The notes under the pieces are model-generated. The model did not search any database. It was not told where the DNA came from and worked only from the letters and a program-made list of their open reading frames with translations. A DNA stretch of 64,000 nucleotides from CAWCWN01 sp963799245 (GTDB lineage: Bacteria; Chloroflexota; Ktedonobacteria; Ktedonobacterales; Ktedonobacteraceae), in NCBI GenBank assembly GCA_963799245.1, contig CAWCWN010000003.1, forward strand, positions 1,054,001-1,118,000, in the 5' to 3' direction. The position numbers were made by a program, and so were the translations under genes. Positions 18,549-26,246 of the stretch are shown here, piece by piece (the stretch's first letter is position 1; every line of letters begins with the position of its first letter).

Positions 18549-19601
18549 ATGTCACAGCAAACGCATCTTTTAGCGGATTCCGTCCAGCTTGCTCCACAGG
18601 ATCATGTCTTGTTTGTGAATTCCGCCGGCGACCCATTTGTTGCCAGTGCTGCCCGCCAACTCAGCAGCGGTACGCTGATTCTTGCCGAAGACAATATCGC
18701 CTATCTGCATAAGGCCATGCAGGAGATCGAGCAGGCCACTGGCGGGCGGACCGCACACGTGCGGCATGTTGCCTTACACGCGTATCTATCACACATCCCA
18801 CCACAAAGCGTAGATAGAGCGATCATGAACATCCTCTACCAGCCGAGCAATGCCTGGATCTTCTATGGATTACAATTAGCCGCCTACGCCTTAAAGCCAG
18901 GCGGAGCGCTCTATGTCCAGGGAGCCAAAGATCGCGGAATCCTTACAGTGGCTAAACGGATGCAGGCCATCTCTGGCAATGTCGCGACCCTCGCCATCGG
19001 CAAGGGCCAGCGCGTGATCCGCTCGCGTGCGTCAGATACTCCTCCCGCTGTACCTGCGCCAGTGGCCAACGGTGACACCCTGCCTGACCTCCTGCCCCTG
19101 GTCTTCGCCGACGGCGAGCTGGATGAAGGTACGAGCCTTTTGCTCGACGCGCTGGATATCCGCCCCACAGACATTGCTCTGGACCTTGGTTGTGGAGCGG
19201 GCTATATCGGGCTTCACATTGCTCGCGGGGCCAGGCAGGGATATGTCACTATGCTGGATGTCAGCCTCGCAGCCGTCGCGGTCGCCCGCCTGCGCGTCAC
19301 ACAAAGTGGCCTGACAAACATTGCTGTAATGCCCAGCGATGGAGCGCAGGCTGTTTTACAACAGCACTTTGACCTCGTTGTCACCAACCCTCCTTTTCAC
19401 CGGGGTGGCATTCAGACGACCGCAACCGCCGAACGCTTCATACGCGAAGCAGCTCAAATTCTGCGCCCACGTGGACGCCTGTACCTGGTCGCAAATCGCT
19501 TTTTAAAATATGAACCAGGCATGCGGGCATGCTTTCAAACAGTTGAGGAGGTGGGAGGCAATACGCGTTATAAAGTATTGCGGGCCGAGTCTGCTCATTG
19601 A
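18549..19601 (+). CDS. RsmC/RlmG-like class I SAM methyltransferase
   Basis: This 350-residue protein has the two-domain form of rRNA guanine-N2 methyltransferases: a degenerate N-terminal Rossmann domain and an active C-terminal one. The SAM loop is ALDLGCGAGYIG near residue 211. The catalytic motif is NPPF at 280-283, typical of amino-group (N2/N6) methylation. YLVANRFLKYE near the end is also characteristic of RsmC. The likely target is a guanine in rRNA. AAGGGG lies before the ATG, 65 bases after the aldolase. Which rRNA position is modified cannot be told. Confidence 0.82.
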   Translation: MSQQTHLLADSVQLAPQDHVLFVNSAGDPFVASAARQLSSGTLILAEDNIAYLHKAMQEIEQATGGRTAHVRHVALHAYLSHIPPQSVDRAIMNILYQPSNAWIFYGLQLAAYALKPGGALYVQGAKDRGILTVAKRMQAISGNVATLAIGKGQRVIRSRASDTPPAVPAPVANGDTLPDLLPLVFADGELDEGTSLLLDALDIRPTDIALDLGCGAGYIGLHIARGARQGYVTMLDVSLAAVAVARLRVTQSGLTNIAVMPSDGAQAVLQQHFDLVVTNPPFHRGGIQTTATAERFIREAAQILRPRGRLYLVANRFLKYEPGMRACFQTVEEVGGNTRYKVLRAESAH

Positions 19602-19686
19602 CAACCTCTCACCTGCACTTTATCCTAGTATAGGTAACTTTTTGCCCACCTTTGAAATACACATATGCATTCAGATGAGAAAGATG

Positions 19687-19768
19687 CTTATTACCTGTTA
19701 GTCATCCTTTTATTACATTATTACCTATTACCCCGGAGAGGGTGGGGGTGCATTTTTCTCATCTGAAT
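19687..19768. repeat. Possible dispersed-repeat copy with CTCATCTGAA motif
   Basis: The stretch begins with CTTATTACCTG, matching the complement of a repeat core seen at 36646 and 51108. It ends with TTTCTCATCTGAAT, which recurs exactly at 36677-36690 and as CTCATCTGAA at 9-18. The middle carries CCCCGGAGAGGGTGGGGG. It is probably a degraded intergenic repeat. Confidence 0.4.
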
Positions 19769-19786
19769 ATATATAAGGAGCATGTC

Positions 19787-20743
19787 ATGTCTTTGCCGAC
19801 CGTTGTCCCTGGCAGCCGACCACGGCACCCATTTTCCTGGCTGCTCCTTATCATGGCCAATGTGCTCTGGGCAGCCAGCTATGTCGCGGCCAAGGTCGTC
19901 CTGCGCGATACCTCCGTCAACATTATGCTGGCCCTCAGGATGGGCATCGCGGCACTTGTGCTCCTGCCATTCCTCATCGCCAGGCGCAAGCAGCTACAAT
20001 TGAATCGCCAGAGTCTGCCGCAGCTGCTTCTCCTGGCCCTGGTTGGCTTTGTCATCAACAAACTCCTTGAATACGGCGGCCTCGCCTTAAGCACGGCCTC
20101 GGACGTCGCGCTGCTCATCACCAGTGAGTCGCTCTTCACCGCAGTGCTCTCCTGGATCATCCTGCGTGAACACTTTAAACCCCTGACAGGAGTGGCCCTG
20201 CTGCTGGGTTTTTTCGGCGTCTATCTCATCGTCGAGCGCAGTCTGCTTCCCACTATTCCGGCAGGCGGAGGCATATGGCGTAGCGTTGGTGATCTACTGG
20301 TTATCCTGGCTCTGCTCTTCGAGGCGTATTATACCGTACGCGGGAAGTCGCTGCTGATCAAGTATTCGCCTCTACTGATTACAGCGGCATCAATCGTTGT
20401 CAGCATGATTTTCTGGACACCGCTTGCGGCCTGGGAAATCGCCTATACAGGCTGGCATCCCATCGGCCTGCTGGCCTGGCTCTGCATCGCCTGGCTGGCA
20501 CTTATGTCCACCGTCGTAGCGTATCTCATCTGGTTTCAGGGGCTGGCTCGCGTTGATGGCTCATCCGCTGCATCAACGCTCTTCATCCAGCCCTTGCTGG
20601 GAACATTTTTAGCCATTGTACTCCTGCACGATCAACTCACACCAATCACGATCGCGGGTGGCAGCCTGATTATTATCAGCGTCTACCTGGTAATAACAGG
20701 CGCCAATGGCGGCCAGCAAAAAGAAAGGAAGACCCATGCTTGA
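19787..20743 (+). CDS. EamA/DMT-family transporter
   Basis: This 318-residue permease has about ten hydrophobic helices and the two EamA repeats (first about 15-135, second about 165-300). The first repeat includes NVLWAASYVAAKVVLRD, the second a closing ISVYLVITGA. Family members export or import amino acids or other small metabolites; the substrate is unknown. The ATG at 19787 has AAGGAG 6 bases upstream and is preferred to a start at 19742. The stop overlaps the next gene start by 8 bases, so transporter and hydrolase are probably translationally coupled. Confidence 0.88.
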   Translation: MSLPTVVPGSRPRHPFSWLLLIMANVLWAASYVAAKVVLRDTSVNIMLALRMGIAALVLLPFLIARRKQLQLNRQSLPQLLLLALVGFVINKLLEYGGLALSTASDVALLITSESLFTAVLSWIILREHFKPLTGVALLLGFFGVYLIVERSLLPTIPAGGGIWRSVGDLLVILALLFEAYYTVRGKSLLIKYSPLLITAASIVVSMIFWTPLAAWEIAYTGWHPIGLLAWLCIAWLALMSTVVAYLIWFQGLARVDGSSAASTLFIQPLLGTFLAIVLLHDQLTPITIAGGSLIIISVYLVITGANGGQQKERKTHA

Positions 20744-21698
20744 GTCCCGTATCGACGATCACGGCGGGCCGAAATGTTCGTTTGTCGATGCCGATGGTCT
20801 ACGTTTACATTATCTTGAATGGCATCCCGCTCCACGGCCGCAGCTGGCTCAAACTCAAGCCAACGAGGAGAGGGTGAGCAGTGGCGACGAGATTCCAATT
20901 GTAATGTTACACGGACTGGGAACAACCGCCGACACCTGGAGGCTGGTAGCCCCTCATCTCTGTACTGATCACCAGGTCATCGCTTTCGATCAACGTGGCC
21001 ATGGACAGAGTGACGCACCCGCGGATGGCTACGATCTTGTAACGCTTGCCGAAGACGCTGTTCACGCTATGGCCGCCCTGGGCCTGGGCCAGGTCATGCT
21101 GGTCGGTCATGGCTGGGGCGCGCGCGTTGCCCTGGTTTTAGCGGCTCGTCATAGCGCCCTCGTCAGTCACCTTATCCTGATCGATTGCCCGCATGTCGAG
21201 CCCAGGCACTGGCCCGGCATGACCCTCGAGCGGTTTTTGCGCGAGTCTCCTCCCCGGGAGGTATATCATTCTCGCGACGCGTATCTCAGCGCCATGCGCC
21301 AGGAGATGGCGGCCTTCTGGTCACCAGAGATTGAGGCTATTCTCCTCACATCCGTCATTGAGCGCCCAGGGGGCGAGATTGAAGAACGACTCACGCCTGC
21401 GCACCAACGCCTTATCCGTCAGGCATTGTGGGAAGACCGGGCGTTGACCTATTATAGCCAGATACGCTGTGCGGTGCTACTCGTTCCTGCCGCGGCTCGA
21501 CCCCAACCCGGCGCTCAACCGCCTGAGAAGCTAGAAAATGCCGGCGAGTTCGCGGCTGCCAAGGGCTTTATGGCTGCCCAGGTCGCCCGCATCATCCGCC
21601 GCTGTTCCATCCTATGGATGCCAGATACCACGCACGATATTCAACTGCAGCGACCACAGCGTCTCGCAGCCGCCATAACCGAGTTCATAAAGGTGTGA
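20736..21698 (+). CDS. Alpha/beta-hydrolase-fold protein lacking the usual nucleophile
   Basis: The 320-residue fold is clear: oxyanion segment VMLHGLGTTADTW, the strand-turn-helix VGHGWGARVALVLA, and a late His in DTTHDIQ. The residue at the nucleophile position is Gly126 in GHGWG, where active members have Ser, Asp or Cys (for example GHDWG or GHSWG). One base (GGC instead of GAC) would restore Asp. It may be a non-hydrolytic binding protein, a mutated enzyme, or use another mechanism. It overlaps the EamA gene by 8 bases and the amidohydrolase follows at once, so the three form an operon. Confidence 0.82.
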   Translation: MLESRIDDHGGPKCSFVDADGLRLHYLEWHPAPRPQLAQTQANEERVSSGDEIPIVMLHGLGTTADTWRLVAPHLCTDHQVIAFDQRGHGQSDAPADGYDLVTLAEDAVHAMAALGLGQVMLVGHGWGARVALVLAARHSALVSHLILIDCPHVEPRHWPGMTLERFLRESPPREVYHSRDAYLSAMRQEMAAFWSPEIEAILLTSVIERPGGEIEERLTPAHQRLIRQALWEDRALTYYSQIRCAVLLVPAAARPQPGAQPPEKLENAGEFAAAKGFMAAQVARIIRRCSILWMPDTTHDIQLQRPQRLAAAITEFIKV

Positions 21699-21700
21699 TT

Positions 21701-23323
21701 TTGGGTACCCAGCTCTATCTCAATGGAATTATCTACACAATGGATGCGGCACAACCACGCGCAGAGGCCATGGCTATTGATAGTATCAGCGGTCGCATTC
21801 TAGCAGTTGGCACAAACGACGAGGTGCGTCGCAGCGGTGGCCAGGCTAGCGAACTGGTAGACCTGCGCGGCAGAACAGTTCTGCCGGGCTTCATCGACTC
21901 TCACATCCACCTGCTGAGTACCGCCTACCGCTCTCACTACATCGACGCCGCGGCTTGCAGCAGTGAGGACGAAGTCGCGGCCCTTGTGCGAGAACGCGCT
22001 GCGCTAACACCACCTGGCCATTGGATCCAGGGAGGGCAATGGGATAAAAATCTCTGGCCAGGCGGCACCTTCCCCGGCAAAGCCTCGCTCGACGCCGTCG
22101 CTCCCGGGCACCCGGTCGCTTTGTGGAGCAAGGATGGTCACCTCCTGTGGGTCAACTCGCAGGCTCTGCAGAGAGCCCGGATCACTGCCGAAACGGCTTC
22201 TCCCGCTAACGGTGCTATTCTACGCGATGGCGCGGGCGAACCCACGGGCATTTTGCAAGAGCACGCCGCCATAAATCTCGTCTACAGGGTCATCCATGAG
22301 CCATCTGATCCTCAACTTACGCGGACGCTCGTATTGAGCACCATCAAAGAGCTGCAGAAAGGCGGCATCACCTCTATCCAGGATATTGAGGATTTGCAGG
22401 CGCTCCACCTCCTGCAGCAGTTGCGCGACGAGGGAAAGCTGGGCCTGCGAGTGCAGATGATTCTCCCACGCCAGAGGTTGCCCGAGCTGCGCGAGCGAGG
22501 ACTACAAACCATCTTCGTCGATGATATGCTGCGCCTGGGCGGCATCAAAATTTTCGCCGATGGTACGCTTGGCTCTCAGACCGCCGCTATGCTGGAAGGC
22601 TTTGAAGGCAATCCTCACAACCTTGGCATCCTCACCATCTCGCAGCAGGAAATGAATGACACGGTCAGCGCCGCCACAGAGATTGGCGCCAGCATCGCTA
22701 TTCATGCTATCGGCGACCGTGCGGCCCACGTCGCCCTCAACTCTATCGAAAAAGCCCAGCAGCACCTGGCCGACCAGGCCGGTCCTGCGCGCGTCCTCTC
22801 CCGCCTGCGCTATCGCCTTGAACACGTTCAGCTCATTTCATCCAGCGACCTGCAACGTATGCGTCGCCTGGGCGTTGTAGCCTCCGTTCAACCCTTCCAT
22901 GCAGTAGCTGACCGCGACATCGCCGAACGCTACTGGGGCAAGCGTCACCGTCATGCTTACGCATACCGCAGCATACAGCAGCAGGGCATCCCCCTTGCTC
23001 TCGGCTCCGACGCTCCTGTCGAGACCTTTGATCCTCTGCGCATTCTCTATGCTGCCACCATGCGCCGCGATAACACCACCCCCGAGCGTCCTCCCTGGCT
23101 AGCGGACCAGGCGCTGCCCATCAGTGCGGCCCTCTGGGGCTATACAGCGGGGGCCGCATATGCCGGCGCTGAAGAAGAGCACAAGGGGTCACTCACACCC
23201 GGTAAACTAGGCGACGCGGTGGTCCTGCGCGCAAATATCCTGGATGCGCCCCAGGAGAAAATGGCTGAAAACGCGGTTCAGGCAACAATTCTGGGCGGGG
23301 AAATAGTCTATGGAGAATTCTAG
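21701..23323 (+). CDS. YtcJ-like metal-dependent amidohydrolase
   Basis: This protein of about 540 residues belongs to the amidohydrolase (TIM-barrel) superfamily. The metal motif is GFIDSHIHLL near residue 65. Later ligands lie in IAIHAIGDRA and RLEHVQL, and the catalytic Asp in ALGSDAPVETFDPL. A small beta-sandwich is formed by both ends. The family hydrolyses amide or urea-type substrates, and the exact one is unknown. The start is uncertain: a TTG at 21701 has AAAGG well placed, while a GTG at 21695 overlaps the hydrolase stop. It is the third gene of the transporter-hydrolase operon. Confidence 0.85.
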   Translation: MGTQLYLNGIIYTMDAAQPRAEAMAIDSISGRILAVGTNDEVRRSGGQASELVDLRGRTVLPGFIDSHIHLLSTAYRSHYIDAAACSSEDEVAALVRERAALTPPGHWIQGGQWDKNLWPGGTFPGKASLDAVAPGHPVALWSKDGHLLWVNSQALQRARITAETASPANGAILRDGAGEPTGILQEHAAINLVYRVIHEPSDPQLTRTLVLSTIKELQKGGITSIQDIEDLQALHLLQQLRDEGKLGLRVQMILPRQRLPELRERGLQTIFVDDMLRLGGIKIFADGTLGSQTAAMLEGFEGNPHNLGILTISQQEMNDTVSAATEIGASIAIHAIGDRAAHVALNSIEKAQQHLADQAGPARVLSRLRYRLEHVQLISSSDLQRMRRLGVVASVQPFHAVADRDIAERYWGKRHRHAYAYRSIQQQGIPLALGSDAPVETFDPLRILYAATMRRDNTTPERPPWLADQALPISAALWGYTAGAAYAGAEEEHKGSLTPGKLGDAVVLRANILDAPQEKMAENAVQATILGGEIVYGEF

Positions 23324-23435
23324 CGGGGCACAGGGCAGCCTGTAACTCTCGTGGCGCATGCAGGAGCCCCACCAGGGCCAGACGGCCCCCGCGCTCGTCA
23401 AGGCCGTCTGGATCTCAAGCTATAAACCTGCACCC

Positions 23436-23771
23436 CTATGGCAACAGCCTCACGACCTGCTGCAGCGAATTTACACAGGTGTGACAGACATTGGCGCAAT
23501 CGGTGTCACCGCTGCGCTCGCACTCCTCTGCAGTGTGATTGGCTACCTGCAGGGCGGCCTGGCACACATAGCCATACAACGGGGAGTCATGTTGCATAAA
23601 ATGAGCGGCCGTCAGGCATATCTCTGCACAGTCCAGCAGCATGTAGACATGCTCATCTTTCCCATGTTCGCCGCCCGCCCGTTTACATGCTTCAGCCGTA
23701 CGCTTGCAGGTTGCGTGACAATTCAAACAATCTTGAATACACTGCTGTATCTCTACCTGGCTCATCGACAT
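23436..23771 (-). CDS. Cys-rich four-helix-bundle copper-binding protein (DUF326/Csp-like)
   Basis: The 111-residue protein is helical with 13 Cys, many spaced as CxxxC along helices (CIQDCLNCHATC, CAEIC, CANVCHTC). This is the pattern of four-helix-bundle copper-storage proteins. It has no signal peptide, so a cytoplasmic copper store or buffer is likely. AGAAGGG lies upstream of the ATG; Met3 is an alternative start. It is convergent with the amidohydrolase gene and not obviously in an operon. The opposite strand is also open here but meaningless. Confidence 0.83.
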   Translation of the reverse strand: MSMSQVEIQQCIQDCLNCHATCKRTAEACKRAGGEHGKDEHVYMLLDCAEICLTAAHFMQHDSPLYGYVCQAALQVANHTAEECERSGDTDCANVCHTCVNSLQQVVRLLP

Positions 23772-24134
23772 AATTATGTAGCCCTTCTATTTTTTAGAAA
23801 CTCTGGCCTGATGGGTTTGTTGCCATCTTTTGCCCGCACGTGAAGAATGAACAAGGCGTTCCCTAATGCATGTTTCCAACTAAAGAGTATAGCCCCATGG
23901 CGAAAGGCCGTGGAATGCCGTCACTCGAGCGTATTTCCTACTAGCTAGTATACTCCTGGCTATCCTAGAGTCTGGGCGTACTATAAACAACCTCAATTTG
24001 CTCACCATGCTATACACGTCTCAAGATGGCGCGAGGACGCAGCTTTTTTGGCGCCGCAACATAGCATACACTCAATCAGGATTTCGTCGTTTGCTCTCTC
24101 CAGGAGACAGAAACGCAGTACGCCACACGGCCGC
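23772..24134. other. Intergenic region next to the IS701-type element
   Basis: No gene is supported. A 12-base perfect palindrome TACTAGCTAGTA lies at 23939-23950. The right part was the original 3' flank of the pyridoxamine-oxidase-like gene before the insertion sequence arrived. Confidence 0.4.
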
Positions 24135-24138
24135 CTAG

Positions 24139-25625
24139 TACTACAGTTGTAGATAGAGATGCGAGCGACGTTTGTAATGATAGAGCTTGGCAAGCGCTTG
24201 ATGGCTCCGTCGCCACATGGACCACGCCAAGCGGTGCAGCGGAGCCAGTGGAGTGATCCCGACGAGATACCAGAAGAGCCGACGGACTTCTGGGATGCTC
24301 AGCGGCACCATCACGGGCAGTGCAGGCCCCGCTGGTGCTTGAACTGACTCAACGAGCTCGTCAGGGGGCTGGGGGCTGGGCTGGCCAGCCTCCTCAGCCG
24401 TTTTTTTCCCAGCTCCCCCTGGCTCTGGGCACGCATGACCGTGAGAAAGGCCTGGGCGACCAAAGCGAGGGTGATGTGTCGATACCAGCCATGCCAGGAC
24501 CGCACCTCAGAGTCAGCCAGTCCCACCTCGCCCTTGCCCACCTCAAAACACTGCTCCACGGTCCAGCGACTGCCGATGGCCTGCACCATCTCGGCCAAGG
24601 TGGTTCCCGCCCGGGCAAAGACCAGGAAATAGGCCAGCTTCTCCTGGGCTGCGGCGCCTGGCAGGCTGCGGCGCACCACCAGCCAACGCTGCCATCCGGC
24701 TTCGGCTGGGCTGCTCAACGCGACAGCAGCCCACGCGTAGAGCCGGGGTCCTTTGGCTCCCGCTCCCGCACTCAGCGGCTGCCACTGCGCCGCTGAGAGC
24801 CCCTTGGCCAGCCGATCCACCCGCCTACGCTGCCCGTTCACCTCCACCCACTCATGACACCGCACGCCCACGGCATAGGCTTGGCCGCGGGCTTCCAACC
24901 CTGCTCGCAGCTGCGGGTTGCTGCCATACACCGTATCGCCGCTCACCCAGGCCACTGGCACCCCCGCATCCAGTGTGCGCCACAGCATGCGGGCTGCCAA
25001 CTCTGGCTTGCTGGCAAACCCCACCTCGGCTGGCACCCTCGCCTCGCGGCACCGCTCGGGGTCCGCCGTCCAGCTCTTGGGCAGGTAGAGTTCCCGATCC
25101 AGCAAGCAGGCTCCCTTGGCACTGGCATAGCTCACGAAGACGCCCACCTGGCAGTTCTCGACTCGCCCGGCCGTGCCACTGTACTGCCGCTGCACCCCTA
25201 CCGACTTGTGGCCTTTCTTGAGAAAGCCGGTTTCATCGATCACCAGCACGGCTGCCTCCTCGCCTAACGTCTCGCTGACGTAGCTGCGCAGTTCATCGCG
25301 CACCCCATCCGGGTCCCACTTGGCTCGATCCAAGAGGTGCTGCATCCCATAGGGCGTCGCCTCTCCTGCCTCTTCGGCCACTTGCCAGCCATTTTTGCGC
25401 GCCACCGGGCTGAGTAACACCCGCAGGTACACAGCCATGCGCTCGCGGGCTTCCTGGCGCACGACGTAGCGGCCGATCCGCTCACCCAGCGCGTCGAAGG
25501 CGCTTGCCCACGGCGTTTCGGCTCCCTCTGGCCCGCTCTCGCTCCACTGCTGCTGCTTGATAGGTCATGTTCCTCGCTTCCTTTTCTTTTTCTCCTTCTA
25601 TCTTACCATATCTACAACTGTAGTA
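24139..25625 (-). mobile_element. IS701-family insertion sequence, 1,487 bp, with CTAG target duplication
   Basis: The two ends are perfect inverted repeats: TACTACAGTTGTAGATA at 24139-24155 and its complement at 25609-25625. Both are flanked by the same 4-base CTAG (24135-24138 and 25626-25629). A YTAR-type 4-base duplication is the IS701-family habit. Intact ends and duplication point to a recent insertion. It carries one transposase gene on the minus strand. Confidence 0.85.
24311..25462 (-). CDS. IS701-family transposase
   Basis: The 383 residues that follow an in-frame GTG read like an IS701-family DDE transposase. KNGWQVAEEAGEATPYGMQH comes early. VLVIDETGFLKKGHKSVGVQ holds the first Asp, AWVSGDTVYG the second, and GSRWTVEQCFEVGKGEVGL the C-terminal Glu block. 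Homology clearly continues upstream of the GTG: the same frame encodes PWASAFDALGERIGRYVV up to a TGA near 25565. No ATG, GTG or TTG is available before 25462 in that frame. The nearby ATG is one frame off and stops after 28 codons. The start is either unusual or lost by a 1-base indel. Confidence 0.8.
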   Translation of the reverse strand: MRQEARERMAVYLRVLLSPVARKNGWQVAEEAGEATPYGMQHLLDRAKWDPDGVRDELRSYVSETLGEEAAVLVIDETGFLKKGHKSVGVQRQYSGTAGRVENCQVGVFVSYASAKGACLLDRELYLPKSWTADPERCREARVPAEVGFASKPELAARMLWRTLDAGVPVAWVSGDTVYGSNPQLRAGLEARGQAYAVGVRCHEWVEVNGQRRRVDRLAKGLSAAQWQPLSAGAGAKGPRLYAWAAVALSSPAEAGWQRWLVVRRSLPGAAAQEKLAYFLVFARAGTTLAEMVQAIGSRWTVEQCFEVGKGEVGLADSEVRSWHGWYRHITLALVAQAFLTVMRAQSQGELGKKRLRRLASPAPSPLTSSLSQFKHQRGLHCP

Positions 25626-25629
25626 CTAG
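25626..25629. repeat. Target-site duplication CTAG coinciding with a stop codon
   Basis: CTAG here and at 24135-24138 is the IS701-type duplication. The complement of 25626-25628 is the TAG stop codon of the gene at 25626-26039, so the insertion went into the stop codon and left the coding sequence intact. Confidence 0.8.
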
Positions 25630-26039
25630 CGAGTAAGCGGCTCGATCGCCAGGTAGGTTCGTTGTGAATGTGCCGGCATGAGCGAGGCAAACGCGTCAAA
25701 CTGCGCGCCGTACTTCCCTCGCAATGCCGCACGGGCAAGCTCATGCTCCACGGGCGACAATTCGTGCGCGCGCGCCTCAACCTCTTCTCCCAGGATAGCC
25801 TGCCCCATGCGATCACAGGGCGCAACCAGGACGCGTTCATTATTGCGAATACGCTTGGCTTTCCCTGTTGTAGTCTGGGTTATTACATACAACGTGCCAT
25901 TTTCCGCCGCAAACCATACCGTGGTTGGTACGGCCTCACCATTTCGTCGGAAGGTGGTCAGGCGCATAAATTCATGCGAGTAAAGATGCGTGAAAGGGTC
26001 GTCAGCGCGCTTCTGGGTGCGAACATTCTCATCTGTCAT
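25626..26039 (-). CDS. PPOX-class F420/FMN-dependent oxidoreductase
   Basis: This 137-residue split-barrel flavin protein starts with MTDENVRTQK, preceded by GAAGGAG. Family features include FMRLTTFRRNGEAVPTTVWF, ENGTLYVITQTTTGKAKRIR and a central RVLVAPCD strand. Such proteins reduce substrates with F420H2 or bind FMN; the cofactor cannot be decided here. The frame is open 29 codons further upstream but lacks a ribosome site. The IS701-type element begins exactly at its TAG stop. The protein is unchanged, but the native terminator region is now 1.5 kb away. Confidence 0.85.
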   Translation of the reverse strand: MTDENVRTQKRADDPFTHLYSHEFMRLTTFRRNGEAVPTTVWFAAENGTLYVITQTTTGKAKRIRNNERVLVAPCDRMGQAILGEEVEARAHELSPVEHELARAALRGKYGAQFDAFASLMPAHSQRTYLAIEPLTR

Positions 26040-26113
26040 GAGAAAGATCTCCTTCAAAAAGTAAAGTAGCTTAATTAAATATACCACTGTTCGCTCGAAC
26101 TTGAATATGCCGC

Positions 26114-26174
26114 TGCAAACGCGCAAGCCTACACCTATGAGCTATGTCAATAGGTGTAGGCTTGCGCGTTTGCA
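26114..26174. terminator. Perfect 25-bp hairpin between DUF1116 and PPOX genes
   Basis: Arms 26114-26138 and 26150-26174 are exact complements over 25 bases (TGCAAACGCGCAAGCC at the start of the left arm), with an 11-base loop. It lies 72 bases after the DUF1116 stop and 74 bases before the PPOX start. It probably separates the two transcripts. No T tract is present on either side, so a mobile miniature element is an alternative. Confidence 0.6.
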
Positions 26175-26246
26175 AGCTGCCTCAAATGCTCGTCCATACC
26201 AGAGACGACCGGGGCCAGCTAAAAAGGTCAGCTGGATCGTGCGGCG

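Noticed and set aside
23358..23843. 161-codon frame opposite the copper-binding protein gene
   Set aside because: The minus strand gives a clear Cys-rich four-helix protein; the plus-strand frame is its antisense shadow.
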